In this document: positions 29,801 to 43,890 of the stretch, one piece after another
Numbering within the stretch: the stretch's first letter is position 1
Layout of the letters: the number at the start of each line of letters is the position of its first letter
NCBI GenBank assembly: GCA_029582265.1
Contig: CM055816.1
Location: 1,640,992 to 1,704,991 of the forward strand
DNA from: Zoroaster sp. YZ-2022
Taxonomy: Eukaryota > Echinodermata > Asteroidea > Forcipulatida > Zoroasteridae
Direction: 5' to 3'
Length of the DNA stretch: 64,000 bases
Program-made: the position numbers and the translations under genes
The notes under the pieces: generated by a model
What the model was told of the DNA's origin: nothing
The model's database searches: none
The model's input: only the letters and a program-made list of their open reading frames with translations

Positions 29801-32800
29801 TCTTCATACCTTAAAGGACCACCATGCACACTTAGCCCTCCGCAAAATACTGTCAAAATACGGGCCATAACTCAGGGTAGACAGCCTATATTGTTGTGAT
29901 TAAAACACAAATACGAATGAAATTATTTATAGCGACGGTTATAACTTTAAAAGTTTTTAAGGGAGGCCGACAAATTTATATCCAAATTAAAGCTTAGGTT
30001 CTCCTCTTTTAGGAAATCACATGACTTTTACATTTAGATAATTTCTTCATACCTTAAATGGCCTCCATGCACACTGAGCCCTCCGCAAAATACTGTCAAA
30101 ATACGGGCCATAACTCAGGGTAGACAGCCTATATTGTTGTGATTAAAACACAAATACGAATGAAATTATTTCTAGCGACGGTTATAACTTTAAAAGTTTT
30201 AAGGGAGGCCGACAAATTTATATCCAAATTAAAGCTTAGGTTCTCCTCTTTTAGGAAATCACATGACTTTTACATTTAGATAATTTCTTCATACCTTAAA
30301 TGGCCTCCATGCACACTTAGCCCTCCGCAAAATACTGTCAAAATACGGGCCATAACTCAGGGTAGACAGCCTTATATTGTTTTGATAAAAAGAAAAGTAC
30401 GAGAGAATTTATTTCTAGCGACGGTTATAACTTTAAAAGTTTTTAAGGAGGCCGACAAATTTATATCCAAATTAAAGCTTAGGTTCTCCTTTAGGAAATC
30501 ACATGACTTTTACATTTAGATAATTTCTTCATACCTTAAAGGACCACCATGCACACTTAGCCCTCCGCAAAATACTGTCAAAATACGGGCCATAACTCAG
30601 GGTAGACAGCCTATATTGTTGTGATTAAAACACAAATACGAATGAAATTATTTCTAGCGACGGTTATAACTTTAAAAGTTTTTATGGCAGGGCGACAAAT
30701 TTATATCCAAATTAAAGCTTAGGTTCTCCCTCTTTAGGAAATCACATGACTTTTACATTTAGATAATTTCTTCATACCTTAAGGCCTCCATGCACACTTA
30801 GCCCTCCGCAAAATACTGTCAAAATACGGGCCATAACTCAGGGTAGACAGCCTATATTGTTGTGATTAAAACACAAATACGAATGAAATTATTTCTAGCG
30901 ACGGTTATAACTTTAAAAGTTTTTAAGGAGGCCGACAAATTTATATCCAAATTAAAGCTTAGGTTCTCCTCTTTAGGAAATCACATGACTTTTACATTTA
31001 GATAATTTCTTCATACCTTAAAGGCCTCCATGCACACTTAGCCCTCCGCAAAATACTGTCAAAATACGGGCCATAACTCAGGGTAGACAGCCTATATTGT
31101 TGTGATTAAAACACAAATACGAATGAAATTATTTCTAGCGACGGTTATAACTTTAAAAGTTTTTAAGGTAGGTCGACAAATTTATATCCAAATTAAAGCT
31201 TAGGTTCTCCTCTTTAGGAAATCACATGACTTTTACATTTAGATAATTTCTTCATACCTTAAATGGCCTCCATGCACACTAGCCCTCCGCAAAATACTGT
31301 CAAAATACGGGCCATAACTCAGGGTAGACAGCCTATATTGTTGTGATTAAAACACAAATACGAATGAAATTATTTCTAGCGACGGTTATAACATTAAAAG
31401 TTTTAAGGGAGGCCGACAAATTTATACCCAAATTAAAGCTTAGGTTCTCCTCTTTTAGGAAATCACTTTACTTTTACATTTAGATTATTTCTTCATACAT
31501 TAAATGCCCTCCATGCACACTTAGCCCTCCGCAAAATACTGTCAAAATACGGGCCATAACTCAGGGTAGACAGCCTATATTGTTGTGATTAAAACACAAA
31601 TACGAATGAAATTATTTCTAGCGACGGTTATAACTTTAAAAGTTTTTAAGGAGGCCGACAAATTTATATCCAAATTAAAGCTTAGGTTCTCTCTTTAGGA
31701 AATCACATGACTTTTACAGTTAGATAATTTCTTCATACCTTAAAGGACCACCATGCACACTTAGCCCTCCGCAAAATACTGTCAAAATACGGGCCATAAC
31801 TCAGGGTAGACAGCCTATATTGTTGTGATTAAACACCAAATACGAATGAAATTATTTCTAGCGACGGTTATAACTTTAAAAGTTTTTAAGGAGGGCGACA
31901 AATTTATATCCAAATTAAAGCTTAGGTTCTCCTCTTTAGGAAATCACATGACTTTTACATTTAGATAATTTCTTCATACCTTAAATGGCCACCATGCACA
32001 CTTAGCCCTCCGCAAAATACTGTCAAAATACGGGCCATAACTCAGGGTAGACAGCCTATATTGTTGTGATTAAAACACAAATACGAATGAAATTATTTCT
32101 AGCGACGGTTATAACTTTAAAAGTTTTAAGGGAGGCCGACAAATTTATATCCAAATTAAAGCTTAGGTTCTCCTCTTTAGGAAATCACATGACTTTTACA
32201 TTTAGATAATTTCTTCATACCTTAAAGGACCACCATGCACACTTAGCCCTCCGCAAAATACTTTCAAAGTACGGGCCATAACTCAGGGTAGACAGCCTAT
32301 ATTGTTGTGATTAAAACACAAATACGAATGAAATTATTTCTAGCGACGGTTATAACTTTAAAAGTTTTTAAGGGAGGCCGACAAATTTATATCCAAATTA
32401 AAGCTTAGGTTCTCCTCTATTAGGAAATCACATGACTTTTACATTTAGATAATTTCTTCATACCTTAAAGGACCACCATGCACACTTAGCCCTCCGCAAA
32501 ATACTGTCAAAATACGGGCCATAACTCAGGGTAGACAGCCTATATTGTTGTGATTAAAACACAAATACGAATGAAATTATTTCTAGCGACGGTTATAACT
32601 TTAAAAGTTTTTAAGGGAGGCCGACAAATTTATATCCAAATTAAAGCTTAGGTTCTCCTCTTTAGGAAATCACATGACTTTTACATTTAGATAATTTCTT
32701 CATACCTTAAATGGCCTCCATGCACACTTAGCCCTCCGCAAAATACTGTCAAAATACGGGCCATAACTCAGGGTAGACAGCCTATATTGTTGTGATTAAA

Positions 32801-35800
32801 ACACAAATACGAATGAAATTATTTCTAGCGACGGTTATAACTTTAAAAGTTTTTAAGGGAGGCCGACAAATTTATATCCAAATTAAAGCTTAGGTTCTCC
32901 TCTTTTAGGAAATCACATGACTTTTACATTTAGATAATTTCTTCATACCTTAAATGGCCTCCATGCACACTGAGCCCTCCGCAAATACTGTCAAAATACG
33001 GGCCATAACTCAGGGTAGACAGCCTATATTGTTGTGATTAAAACACAAATACGAATGAAATTATTTCTAGCGACGGTTATAACTTTAAAAGTTTTTAAGG
33101 AAGGCCGACAAATTTATATCCAAATTAAAGCTTAGGTTCTCCTCTTTTAGGAAATCACATGACTTTTACATTTAGATAATTTCTTCATACCTTAAAGGAC
33201 CACCATGCACACTTAGCCCTCCGCAAAATACTGTCAAAATACGGGCCATAACTCAGGGTAGACAGCCTATATTGTTGTGATTAAACCACAAATACGAATG
33301 AAATTATTTCTAGCGACGGTTATAACTTTAAAAGTTTTTAAGTGAGGCCGACAAATTTATATCCAAATTAAAGCTTAGGTTCTCCTCTTTAGGAAATCAC
33401 ATGACTTTTTACATTTAGATAATTTCTTCATACTAAATGGCCTCCATGCACACTGAGCCCTCCGCAAAATACTGTCAAAATACGGGCCATAACTCAGGGT
33501 AGACAGCCTATATTGTTGTGATTAAAACACAAATACGAATGAAATTATTTCTAGCGACGGTTATAACTATAAAAGTTTTTAAAGGAGGCCGACAAATTTA
33601 TATCCAAATTAAAGCTTAGGTTCTCCTCTTTTAGGAAATCACATGACTTTTACATTTAGACAATTTCTTCATACCTGAAACGGCCTCCATGCACACTTAG
33701 CCCTCCGCAAAATACTGTCAAAATACGGGCCATAACTCAGGTTAGACAGCTATATTGTTGTGATTAAAACACAAATACGAATGAAATTATTTCTAGCGAC
33801 GGTTATAACTTTAAAAGTTTTTAAGGGAGGCCGACAAATTTATATCCAAATTAAAGCTTAGGTTCTCCTCCTTTAGGAAATCACATGACTTTTACATTTA
33901 GATAATTTCTTCATACCTTAAACGTCCACCATGCACACTTAGCCCTCCGCAAAATACTGTCAAAATACGGGCCATAACTCAGGGTAGACAGCCTATATTG
34001 TTGTGATTAAAACACAAATACGAATGAAATTATTTCTAGCGACGGTTATAACTTTAAAAGTTTTAAGGGAGGCCGACAAATTTATATCCAAATTAAAGCT
34101 TAGGTTCTCCTCTTTTAGGAAATCACATGACTTTTACATTTAGATAATTTCTTCATACCTTAAAGGACCACCATGCACACTTATCCCTCGGCAAAACACT
34201 GTCAAAATACGGGCCATAACTCAGGGTATAGACAGCCTATATTGTTGTGATTAAAACACAAATACGAATGAAATTATTTCTAGCGACGGTTATAACTTTA
34301 AAAGTTTTTAAGGGAGGCCGACAAATTTATATCCAAATTAAAGCTTAGGTTCTCCTCTTTTAGGAAATCACATGACTTTTACATTTAGATAATTTCTTCA
34401 TACCTTAAATGGCCTCCATGCACACTTATCCCTCCGCAAAATACTGTCAAAATACGGGCCATAACTCAGGGTAGACAGCCTATATTGTTGTGATTAAAAC
34501 ACAAATACGAATGAAATTATTTCTAGCGACGGTTATAACTTTAAAAGTTTTTAAGGGAGGCCGACAAATTTATATCCAAATTAAAGCTTAGGTTCTCCTC
34601 TTTAGGAAATCACATGACTTTTACATTTAGATAATTTCTTCATACCTTAAATGGCCTCCATGCACACTTAGCCCTCCGCAAAATACTGTCAAAATACGGG
34701 CCATAACTCAGGGTAGACAGCCTATATTGTTGTGATTAAAACACAAATACGAATGAAATTATTTCTAGCGACGGTTATAAATTTAAAAGTCTTTAAGGGA
34801 GGCCGACAAATTTATATCCAAATTAAAGCTTAGGTTCTCTTTTAGGAAATCACATGACTTTTACATTTAGACAATTTCTTCATACCTTAAATGGCCTCCA
34901 TGCAGACTTAGCCCTCCGTAAAATACGGTCAAAATACGGGCCATAACTCAGGGTAGACAGCCTATATTGTTGTGATTAAAACACAAATACGAATGAAATT
35001 ATTTCTAGCGACGGTTATAACTTTAAAAGTTTTAAGGGAGGCCGTCAAATTTATATCCAAATTAAAGCTTAGGTTCTCCTCTTTTAGGAAATCACATGAC
35101 TTTTACATTTAGATAATTTCTTCATACCTTAAATGGCCTCCATGCACACTGAGCCCTCAGGGTAGACAGCCTATATTGTTGTGATTAAAACACAAATACG
35201 AATGAAATTATTTCTAGCGACGGTTATAACTTTAAAAGTTTTTAAGGAGGCTGAAAAATTTATATCCAAATTAAAGCTTAGGTTCTCCTCTTTTGGAAAT
35301 CACATGACTTTTACATTTAGATAATTTCTTCATACCTTAAATGGCCTCCATGCACACTTAGCCCTCCGCAAAATACTGTCAAAATACGGGCCATAACTCA
35401 GGGTAGACAGCCTATATTGTTGTGATTAAAACACAAATACGAATGAAATTATTTCTAGCGACGGTTATAACTTTAAAAGTTTTTAAGGGAGGCCGACAAA
35501 TTTATATCCAAATTAAAGCTGAGGTTCTCCTCTTTTTAGGAAATCACATGACTTTTACATTTAGATAATTTCTTCATACCTTAAAGGACCTCCATGCACA
35601 CTTAGCCCTCCGCAAAATACTGTCAAAATACGGGCCATAACTCAGGGTAGACAGCCTATATTGTTGTGATTAAAACACAAATACGAATGAAATTATTTCT
35701 AGCGACGGTTATAACTTTAAAAGTTTTTAAGGTAGGCCGACAAATTTATATCCAAATTAAAGCTTAGGTTCTCCTCTTTTAGGAAATCACATGACTTTTA

Positions 35801-38800
35801 CATTTAGATAATTTCTTCATACCTTAAAGGACCACCATGCACACTTAGCCCTCCGCAAAATACTGTCAAAATACGGGCCATAACTCAGGGTAGACAGCCT
35901 ATATTGTTGTGATTAAAACACAAATACGAATGAAATTATTTCTAGCGACGGTTATAACTTTAAAAGTTTTTAAGGCAGGGCGACAAATTTATATCCAAAT
36001 TAAAGCTTAGGTTCTCCTCTTTTAGGAAATCACATGACTTTTACATTTAGATAATTTCTTCATACCTTAAATGGCCTCCATGCACACTTAGCCCTCCGCA
36101 AAATACTGTCAAAATACGGGCCATAACTCAGGGTAGACAGCCTATATTGTTGTGATTAAAACACAAATACGAATGAAATTATTTCTAGCGACGGTTATAA
36201 CTTTAAAAAGTTTTTAAGGAGACCGACAAATTTATATCCAAATTAAAGCTTAGGTTCTCCTTTTAGGAAATCACATGACTTTTACATTTAGATAATTTCT
36301 TCATACCTTAAAATGGCCTCCATGCACACTGAACCCTCCGCAAAATACTGTCAAAATACGGGCCATAACTCAGGGTAGACAGCCTATATTGTTGTGATTA
36401 AAACACAAATACGAATGAAATTATTTCTAGCGACGGTTATAACTTTAAAAGTTTTTAAGGGAGGCCGACAAATTTATATCCAAATTAAAGCTTAGGTTCT
36501 CCTCTTTTAGGAAATCACATGACTTTTACATTTAGATAATTTCTTCATACTTTAAATGGCCTCCATGCACACTGAGCCCGGCGCAAAATACTGTCAAAAT
36601 ACGGGCCATAACTCAGGGTAGACAGCCTACATTGTTGTGATTAAAACACAAATACGAATGAAATTATTTCTAGCGACGGTTATAACTTTAAAATTTTTAA
36701 GGGAGGCCGACAAATTTATATCCAAATTAAAGCTTAGGTTCTCCTCTTTTAGGAAATCACATGACTTTACATTTAGATAATTTCTTCATACCTTAAAGGA
36801 CCACCATGCACACTTAGCCCTCCGCAAAATACTGTCAAAATACGGGCCATAACTCAGGGTAGACAGCCTATATTGTTGTGATTAAAACACAAATACGAAT
36901 GAAATTATTTCTAGCGACGGTTATAACTTTAAAAGTTTTTAAGGGAGGCCGACAAATTTATATCCAAATTAAAGCTTAGGTTCTCCTCTTTTAGGAAATC
37001 ACATGACTTTTACATTTAGATAATTTCTTCATACCTTAAATGGCCTCCATGCACACTGAGCCCTCCGCAAAATACTGTCAAAATACGGGCCATAACTCAG
37101 GGTAGACAGCCTATATTGTTGTGATTAAAACACAAATACGAATGAATTTATTTCTAGCGACGGTTATAACTTTAAAAGTTTTTAAGGGAGGCCGACAAAT
37201 TTATATCCAAATTAAAGCTTAGGTTCTCCTCTTTTAGGAAATCACATGACTTTTACATTTAGATAATTTCTTCATACCTTAAACGGCCTCCATGCACACT
37301 TAGCCCTCCGCAAAATTGAGGTCAAAATACGGGCCATAACTCAGGGTAGACAGCCTATATTGTTGTGATTAAAACACAAATACGAATGAAATTATTTCTA
37401 GCGACGGTTATAACTTTAAAAGTTTTTAGGGAGGGCGACAAATTTATATCCAAATTAAAGCTTAGGTTCTCCTCTTTTAGGAAATCACATGACTTTTACA
37501 TTTAGATAATTTCTTCATACCTTAAAGGACCACCATGCACACTTAGCCCTCCGCAAAATACTGTCAAAATACGGGCCATAACTCAGGGTAGACAGCCTAT
37601 ATTGTTGTGATTAAAACACAAATACGAATGAAATTATTTCTAGCGACGGGTATAACTTTAAAAGTTTTTAAGGAGGCACAAATTTATATCCAAATTAAAG
37701 CTTAGGTTCTCCTCTTTTAGGAAATCACATGACTTTTACATTTAGATAATTTCTTCATACCTTAAATGGCCTCCATGCACACTGAGCCCTCCGCAAAATA
37801 CTGTCAAAATACGGGCCATAACTCAGGGTAGACAGCCTATATTGTTGTGATTAAAACACAAATACGAATGAAATTATTTCTAGCGACGGTTATAACTTTA
37901 AAAGTTGTTAAGGGAGGCCGACAAATTTATATCCAAATTAAAGCTTAGGTTCTCCTCTTTTAGGAAATCACATGACTTTTACATTTAGATAATTTCTTCA
38001 TACCTTAAATGGCCTCCATGCACACTGAGCCCTCCGCAAAATACTGTCAAAATACGGGCCATAACTCAGGGTAGACAGCCTATATTGTTGTGATTAAAAC
38101 ACAAATACGAATGAAATTATTTCTAGCGACGGTTATAACTTTAAAAGTTTTTAAGGGAGGCCGACAAATTTATATCCAAATTAAAGCTTAGGTTCTCCTC
38201 ATTTAGGAAATCACATGACTTTTACATTTAGATAATTTCTTCATACCTTAAAGGACCACCATGCACACTTAGCCCTCCGCAAAATACTGTCAAAATACGG
38301 GCCATAACTCAGGGTAGACAGCCTATATTGTTGTGATTAAAACACAAATACGAATGAAATTATTTCTAGCGACGGTTATAACTTTAAAAGTTTTTAAGGG
38401 AGGGCGACAAATTTATATCCAAATTAAAGCTTAGGTTCTCCTCTTTTAGGAAATCACATGACTTTTACATTTAGATAATTTCTTCATACCTTAAATGGCC
38501 TCCATGCACACTGAGCCCTCCGCAAAATACTGTCAAAATACGGGCCATAACTCAGGGTAGACAGCCTATATTGTTGTGATTAAAACACAAATACGAATGA
38601 AATTATTTCTAGCGACGGTTATAACTTTAAAAGTTTTCATGGGAGGACGACAAATTTATATCCAAATTAAAGCTTAGGTTCTCCTCTTTAGGAAATCACA
38701 TGCCTTTTACATTTAGATAATTTCTTTATACCTGAAGGGTCCATGCACACTGAGCCCTCCGCAAAATACTGTCAAAATACGGGCCATAACTCAGGGTAGA

Positions 38801-41800
38801 CAGCCTATATTGTTGTGATTAAAACACAAATACGAATGAAATTATTTCTAGCGACGGGTATAACTTTAAAAGTTTTTAAGGGAGGCAGACAAATTTATAT
38901 CCAAATTAAAGCTTAGGTTCTCCTCTTTTAGGAAATCACATGACTTTTACATTTAGATAATTTCTTCATACCTTAAAGGACCACCATGCACACTTAGCCC
39001 TCCGCAAAATACTGTCAAAATACGGGCCATAACTCAGGGTAGACAGCCTATATTGTTGTGATTAAAACACAAATACGAATGAAATTATTTCTAGCGACGG
39101 TTATAACTTAAAACAATTTTAAGGGAGGGCGACAAATTTATATCCAAATTAAAGCTTAGGTTCTCCTCTTTTAGGAAATCACATGACTTTTTACATTTAG
39201 ATAATTTCTTCATACCTTAAATGGCCTCCATGCACACTGAGCCCTCCGCGAACTAAAGTCAAAAAGACTGCCATAACTAACGGTCGACACCAAATCTTGT
39301 TGTGATTAAAACACAAATACGACTGAAATTATTTCTAGCGACGGTTATAACTTTAAAGTTTTTAAGGAGGCCGACAAATTTATATCCCACTTACAGCATA
39401 GGAACTCCTCAGTTACGAAATCACATGACTTTTTCATTTAGATAATTTCTTCATACCTTAAACGGCCTCCATGCACACTTAGCCCTCCGTAAAATACTGT
39501 CAAAATACGGGCCATAACTCAGGGTAAACACCTGACATTGTTGTGATTAAAACACAAATACGAATGAAATTATTTCTAGCGACGGGTATAACTTTAAAAG
39601 TTTTTAAGGGAGGCCGACAAATTTATATCCAAATTAAAGCTTAGGTTCTCCCCTTTTAGGAAATCACATGACTTTTACATTTAGATAATTTCTTCATACC
39701 TTAAAGGACCACCATGCACACTTAGCCCTCCGCAAAATACTGTCAAAATACGGGCCATAACTCAGGGTAGACAGCCTATATTGTTGTGATTAAAACACAA
39801 ATACGAATGAAATTATTTCTAGCGACGGGTATAACTTTAAAAGTTTTTAAGGGAGGCTGACAAATTTATATCCAAATTAAAGCTTAGGTTCTCCTCTTTT
39901 AGGAAATCACATGACTTTTACATTTAGATAATTTCTTCATACCTTAAAGGACCACCATGCACACTTAGCCCTCCGCAAAATGCTGTCAAAATACGGGCCA
40001 TAACTCAGGGTAGACAGCCTATATTGTTGTGATTAAAACACAAATACGAATGAAATTATTTCTAGCGACGGTTATAACTTTAAAAGTTTTTAAGGGAGGT
40101 CGACAAATTTATATCCAAATTAAAGCTTAGGTTCTCCTCTTTCAGGAAATCACATGACTTTTACATTTAGATAATTTCTTCATACCTTAAATGGCCTCCA
40201 TGCACACTTAGCCCTCCGCAAAATACTGTCAAAATACGGGCCATAACTCAGGGTAGACAGCCTATATTGTTGTGATTAAAACACAAATACGAATGAAATT
40301 ATTTCTAGCGACGGTTATAACACAAATTTATATCCAAATTAAAGCTTAGGTTCTCCTCTTTTAGGAAATCACATGACTTTTACATTTAGACAATTTCTTC
40401 ATACCTTAAATGGCCTCCATGCACACTTAGCCCTCCGCAAAATACTGTCAAAATACGGGCCATAACTCAGGGTAGACAGCCTATATTGTTGTGATTAAAA
40501 CACAAATACGAATGAAATTATTTCTAGCGACGGTTATAACTTTAAAAGTTTTAAGGGAGGCCGACAAATTTATATCCAAATTAAAGCTTAGGTTCTCCTC
40601 TTTAGGAAATCACATGACTTTTACATTTAGATAATTTCTTCATACCTTAAATGGCCTCCATGCACACTTAGCCCTCCGCAAAATACTGTCAAAATACGGG
40701 CCATAACTCAGGGTAGACAGCCTATATTGTTGTGATTAAAACACAAATACGTATGAAATTATTTCTAGCGACGGTTATAACTTTAAAAGTTTTAAGGGAG
40801 GCCGACAAATTTATATCCAAATTAAAGCTTAGGTTCTCCTCTTTAGGAAATCACATGACTTTTACATTTAGATAATTTCTTCATACCTTAAATGCCCACC
40901 ATGCACACTTAGCCCTCCGCAAAATACTGTCAAAATACGGGCCATAACTCAGGGTAGACAGCCTATATTGTTGTGATTAAACACAAATACGAATGAAATT
41001 ATTTCTAGCGACGGTTATAACTTTAAAAGGTTTTAAGGGAGGCAGACAAATTTATATCCAAATTAAAGCTTAGGTTCTACTTTTTAGGAAATCACATGAC
41101 TTTACATTTAGATAATTTCTTCATACCTTAAATGGCCTCCATCCACACACAGCCCTCCGCATAACACTGTCAAAATACGGGCCATAACTCAGGGTAGACA
41201 GCCTATATTGTTGTGATTAAAACACAAATACGAATGAAATTATTTCTAGCGACGGTTATAACTTTAAAAGTTTTTAAGGGAGGCCGACAAATTTATATCC
41301 AAATTAAAGCTTAGGTTCTCCTTTTAGGAAATCACATGACTTTACATTTAGATAATTTCTTCATACCTTAAAGGACCACCATGCACACTTAGCCCTCCGC
41401 AAAATACTGTCAAAATACGGGCCATAACTCAGGGTAGACAGCCTATATTGTTGTGATTAAAACACAAATACGAATGAAATTATTTCTAGCGACGGTTATA
41501 ACTTTAAAAGTTTTTAAGGAGGCCGACAAATTTATATCCAAATTAAAGCTTAGGTTCTCCTCATTTAGGAAATCACATGACTTTTACATTTAGATAATTT
41601 CTTCATACCTTAAAGGACCACCATGCACACTTAGCCCTCCGCAAAATACTGTCAAAATACGGGCCATAACTCAGGGTAGACAGCCTATATTGTTGTGATT
41701 AAAACACAAATACGAATGAAATTATTTCTAGCGACGGTTATAACTTTAAAAGTTTTTAAGGGAGGGCGACAAATTTATATCCAAATTAAAGCTTAGGTTC

Positions 41801-42828
41801 TCCTCTTTTAGGAAATCACATGACTTTTACATTTAGACAATTTCTTCATACCTTAAATGGCCTCCATGCACACTGAACCCTCCGCAAAATACTATCAAAA
41901 TACGGGCCATAACTCAGGGTAGACAGCCTATATTGTTGTGATTAAAACACAAATACGAATGAAATTATTTCTAGCGACTGTTATAACTTTAAAGGTTATT
42001 AAGGTAGGGCGACAAGTTTATATCCAAATTATAGCTTAGGTTCTCCTTTAGGAAATCACATGACTTTTACATTTAGACAATTTCTTCATACCTTAAAGGA
42101 CCACCATGCACACTTAGCCCTCCGCAAAATACTGTCAAAATACGGGCCATAACTCAGGGTAGACAGCCTATATTGTTGTGATTAAAACACAAATACGAAT
42201 GAAATTATTTCTAGCGACGGTTATAACTTTAAAAGTTTTAAGGAGGCCGACAAATATAAATCCAAAATAAAGCTTATGTTCTCCAATTTTAGGAAATCAC
42301 ATGACTTTTACATTTAGACAATTTCTTCATACCTTAAACGGCCTCCATGCACACTTAGCCCTCCGCAAAACGGTCAAAATACGGGCCATAACTCAGGGTA
42401 AACACCTGACATTGTTGTGATTAAAACACAAATACGAATGAAATTATTTCTAGCGACGGGTATAACTTTAAAAGTTTTTAAGGGAGGCCGACAAATTTAT
42501 ATCCAAATTAAAGCTTAGGTTCTCCTCTTTTAGGAAATCACATGACTTTTACATTTAGATAATTTCTTCATACCTTAAAGGACCACCATGCACACTTAGC
42601 CCTCCGCAAAATACTGTCAAAATACGGGCCATAACTCAGGGTAGACAGCCTATATTGTTGTGATTAAAACACAAATACGAATGAAATTATTTCTAGCGAC
42701 GGGTATAACTATAAATGTTTTTAAGGTAGGCCTACAAATTTATATCCAAATTAAAGCTTAGGTTCTCCTCTTTTAGGAAATCACATGACTTTTACATTTA
42801 GATAATTTCTTCATACCTTAAATGGCCT
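8847..42828. repeat. Satellite array, second block (about 243-bp monomer)
   Basis: Continuation of the same head-to-tail array, about 34 kb. Monomers in the middle (about 10-35 kb) are very uniform and nearly always carry GGGTAGACAGCCTATATTG. The older-looking variant GGGTAAACACCTGACATTG reappears near the right end (about 39525 and 42400). Deletion monomers occur at about 35156 and 40320. Short patches of scrambled sequence occur at about 13505-13560, 15003-15060, 20761-20815, 30372-30412 and 39248-39420. No inserted transposon or gene was seen in the array. It ends at a gap, so the true right boundary is not visible. Confidence 0.97.
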
Positions 42829-43328
42829 NNNNNNNNNNNNNNNNNNNNNNNNNNNNNNNNNNNNNNNNNNNNNNNNNNNNNNNNNNNNNNNNNNNNNNNN
42901 NNNNNNNNNNNNNNNNNNNNNNNNNNNNNNNNNNNNNNNNNNNNNNNNNNNNNNNNNNNNNNNNNNNNNNNNNNNNNNNNNNNNNNNNNNNNNNNNNNNN
43001 NNNNNNNNNNNNNNNNNNNNNNNNNNNNNNNNNNNNNNNNNNNNNNNNNNNNNNNNNNNNNNNNNNNNNNNNNNNNNNNNNNNNNNNNNNNNNNNNNNNN
43101 NNNNNNNNNNNNNNNNNNNNNNNNNNNNNNNNNNNNNNNNNNNNNNNNNNNNNNNNNNNNNNNNNNNNNNNNNNNNNNNNNNNNNNNNNNNNNNNNNNNN
43201 NNNNNNNNNNNNNNNNNNNNNNNNNNNNNNNNNNNNNNNNNNNNNNNNNNNNNNNNNNNNNNNNNNNNNNNNNNNNNNNNNNNNNNNNNNNNNNNNNNNN
43301 NNNNNNNNNNNNNNNNNNNNNNNNNNNN
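42829..43328. other. Assembly gap (500 N) at the satellite edge
   Basis: Exactly 500 N. Satellite lies to the left and retrotransposon sequence to the right. The junction between array and flank, and the 5' part of the LINE on the right, are hidden here. The join between the two sides depends entirely on scaffolding. Confidence 0.99.
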
Positions 43329-43389
43329 AAACCCGCTTAAAGTCTACACTCCATCACGTGTTGCGCTCCAGCAACATATGTCACCCTAA
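43329..43389 (+). mobile_element. LINE ORF2 3'-end fragment, left piece (CR1/L2-like)
   Basis: After correcting one missing base, translation gives LKVYTPSR and then LRSSNICHPK, resembling the segment just upstream of the conserved 'GDR.FSV.APRLWN' block near the C-terminus of CR1/L2-type LINE ORF2 proteins. The piece stops exactly at TAA (43387-43389), where a DNA transposon is inserted, and continues at 44961. Upstream sequence is lost in the gap. The family assignment rests on remembered motif similarity, so the clade is tentative. Confidence 0.6.
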
Positions 43390-43397
43390 AGGCTCCC

Positions 43398-43434
43398 GTC
43401 ACAAGAAACCGAATTGCAAGAACGTTCGTAAACC
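43398..43434 (+). repeat. Left terminal inverted repeat of the Harbinger-like element
   Basis: 37 bp beginning GTCACAAGAAACCGAATTGC and ending CGTAAACC. It matches the reverse complement of 44916-44952 without mismatch. Confidence 0.95.
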
Positions 43435-43793
43435 TTATTGAAAAATTAATATTTAGTACGGTGGAGAACGGACATAAAATGCAATTCATAAACTGTCTCA
43501 TACCGCCCCAGTACCGTTCTCTGTTTCCGTACCAGTACTGTATACAGCATAAAATGGTCAATTTTATCCAGAATTTAGCAATTTTGTCCGAGCCGAGACA
43601 GTACTGTTGACGAATCCACCGTTGCTAAACCTAACCATTACCGTTCTAAGACCGTTCTAAGACCGAACACACGAATCAATACTGTTCTATAAACTGTTGC
43701 GCACCGCACATAACTTACCAAACCTTACCAACACCTTACTAATATCGAACGCATACAGACCGGCAACCGTCGGAAACGGGTGGCTAGCGAGTG

Positions 43794-43801
43794 TATAAAT
43801 A
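43794..43801 (+). promoter_or_regulatory. TATA box of the transposon-borne gene
   Basis: TATAAATA stands about 97 bp before the ATG at 43891. A pyrimidine-rich initiator-like stretch with TTACAGTTCC follows about 30-40 bp downstream, the usual spacing for a metazoan core promoter. It lies within the Harbinger-like element, so it would drive that element's own gene. No experimental start is known. Confidence 0.5.
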
Positions 43802-43890
43802 AGCGTCTCCGTTCAAATTAAAATCTTTACAGTTCCGGATATCGACGAGAACACTACGAGAACACGACTAAATCATTCTCCAGATTCAAG

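Noticed and set aside
1..42828. CRISPR-like array
   Set aside because: The repeats are 243 bp, directly adjoining and without unique spacers, in an animal genome with introns and LINEs.
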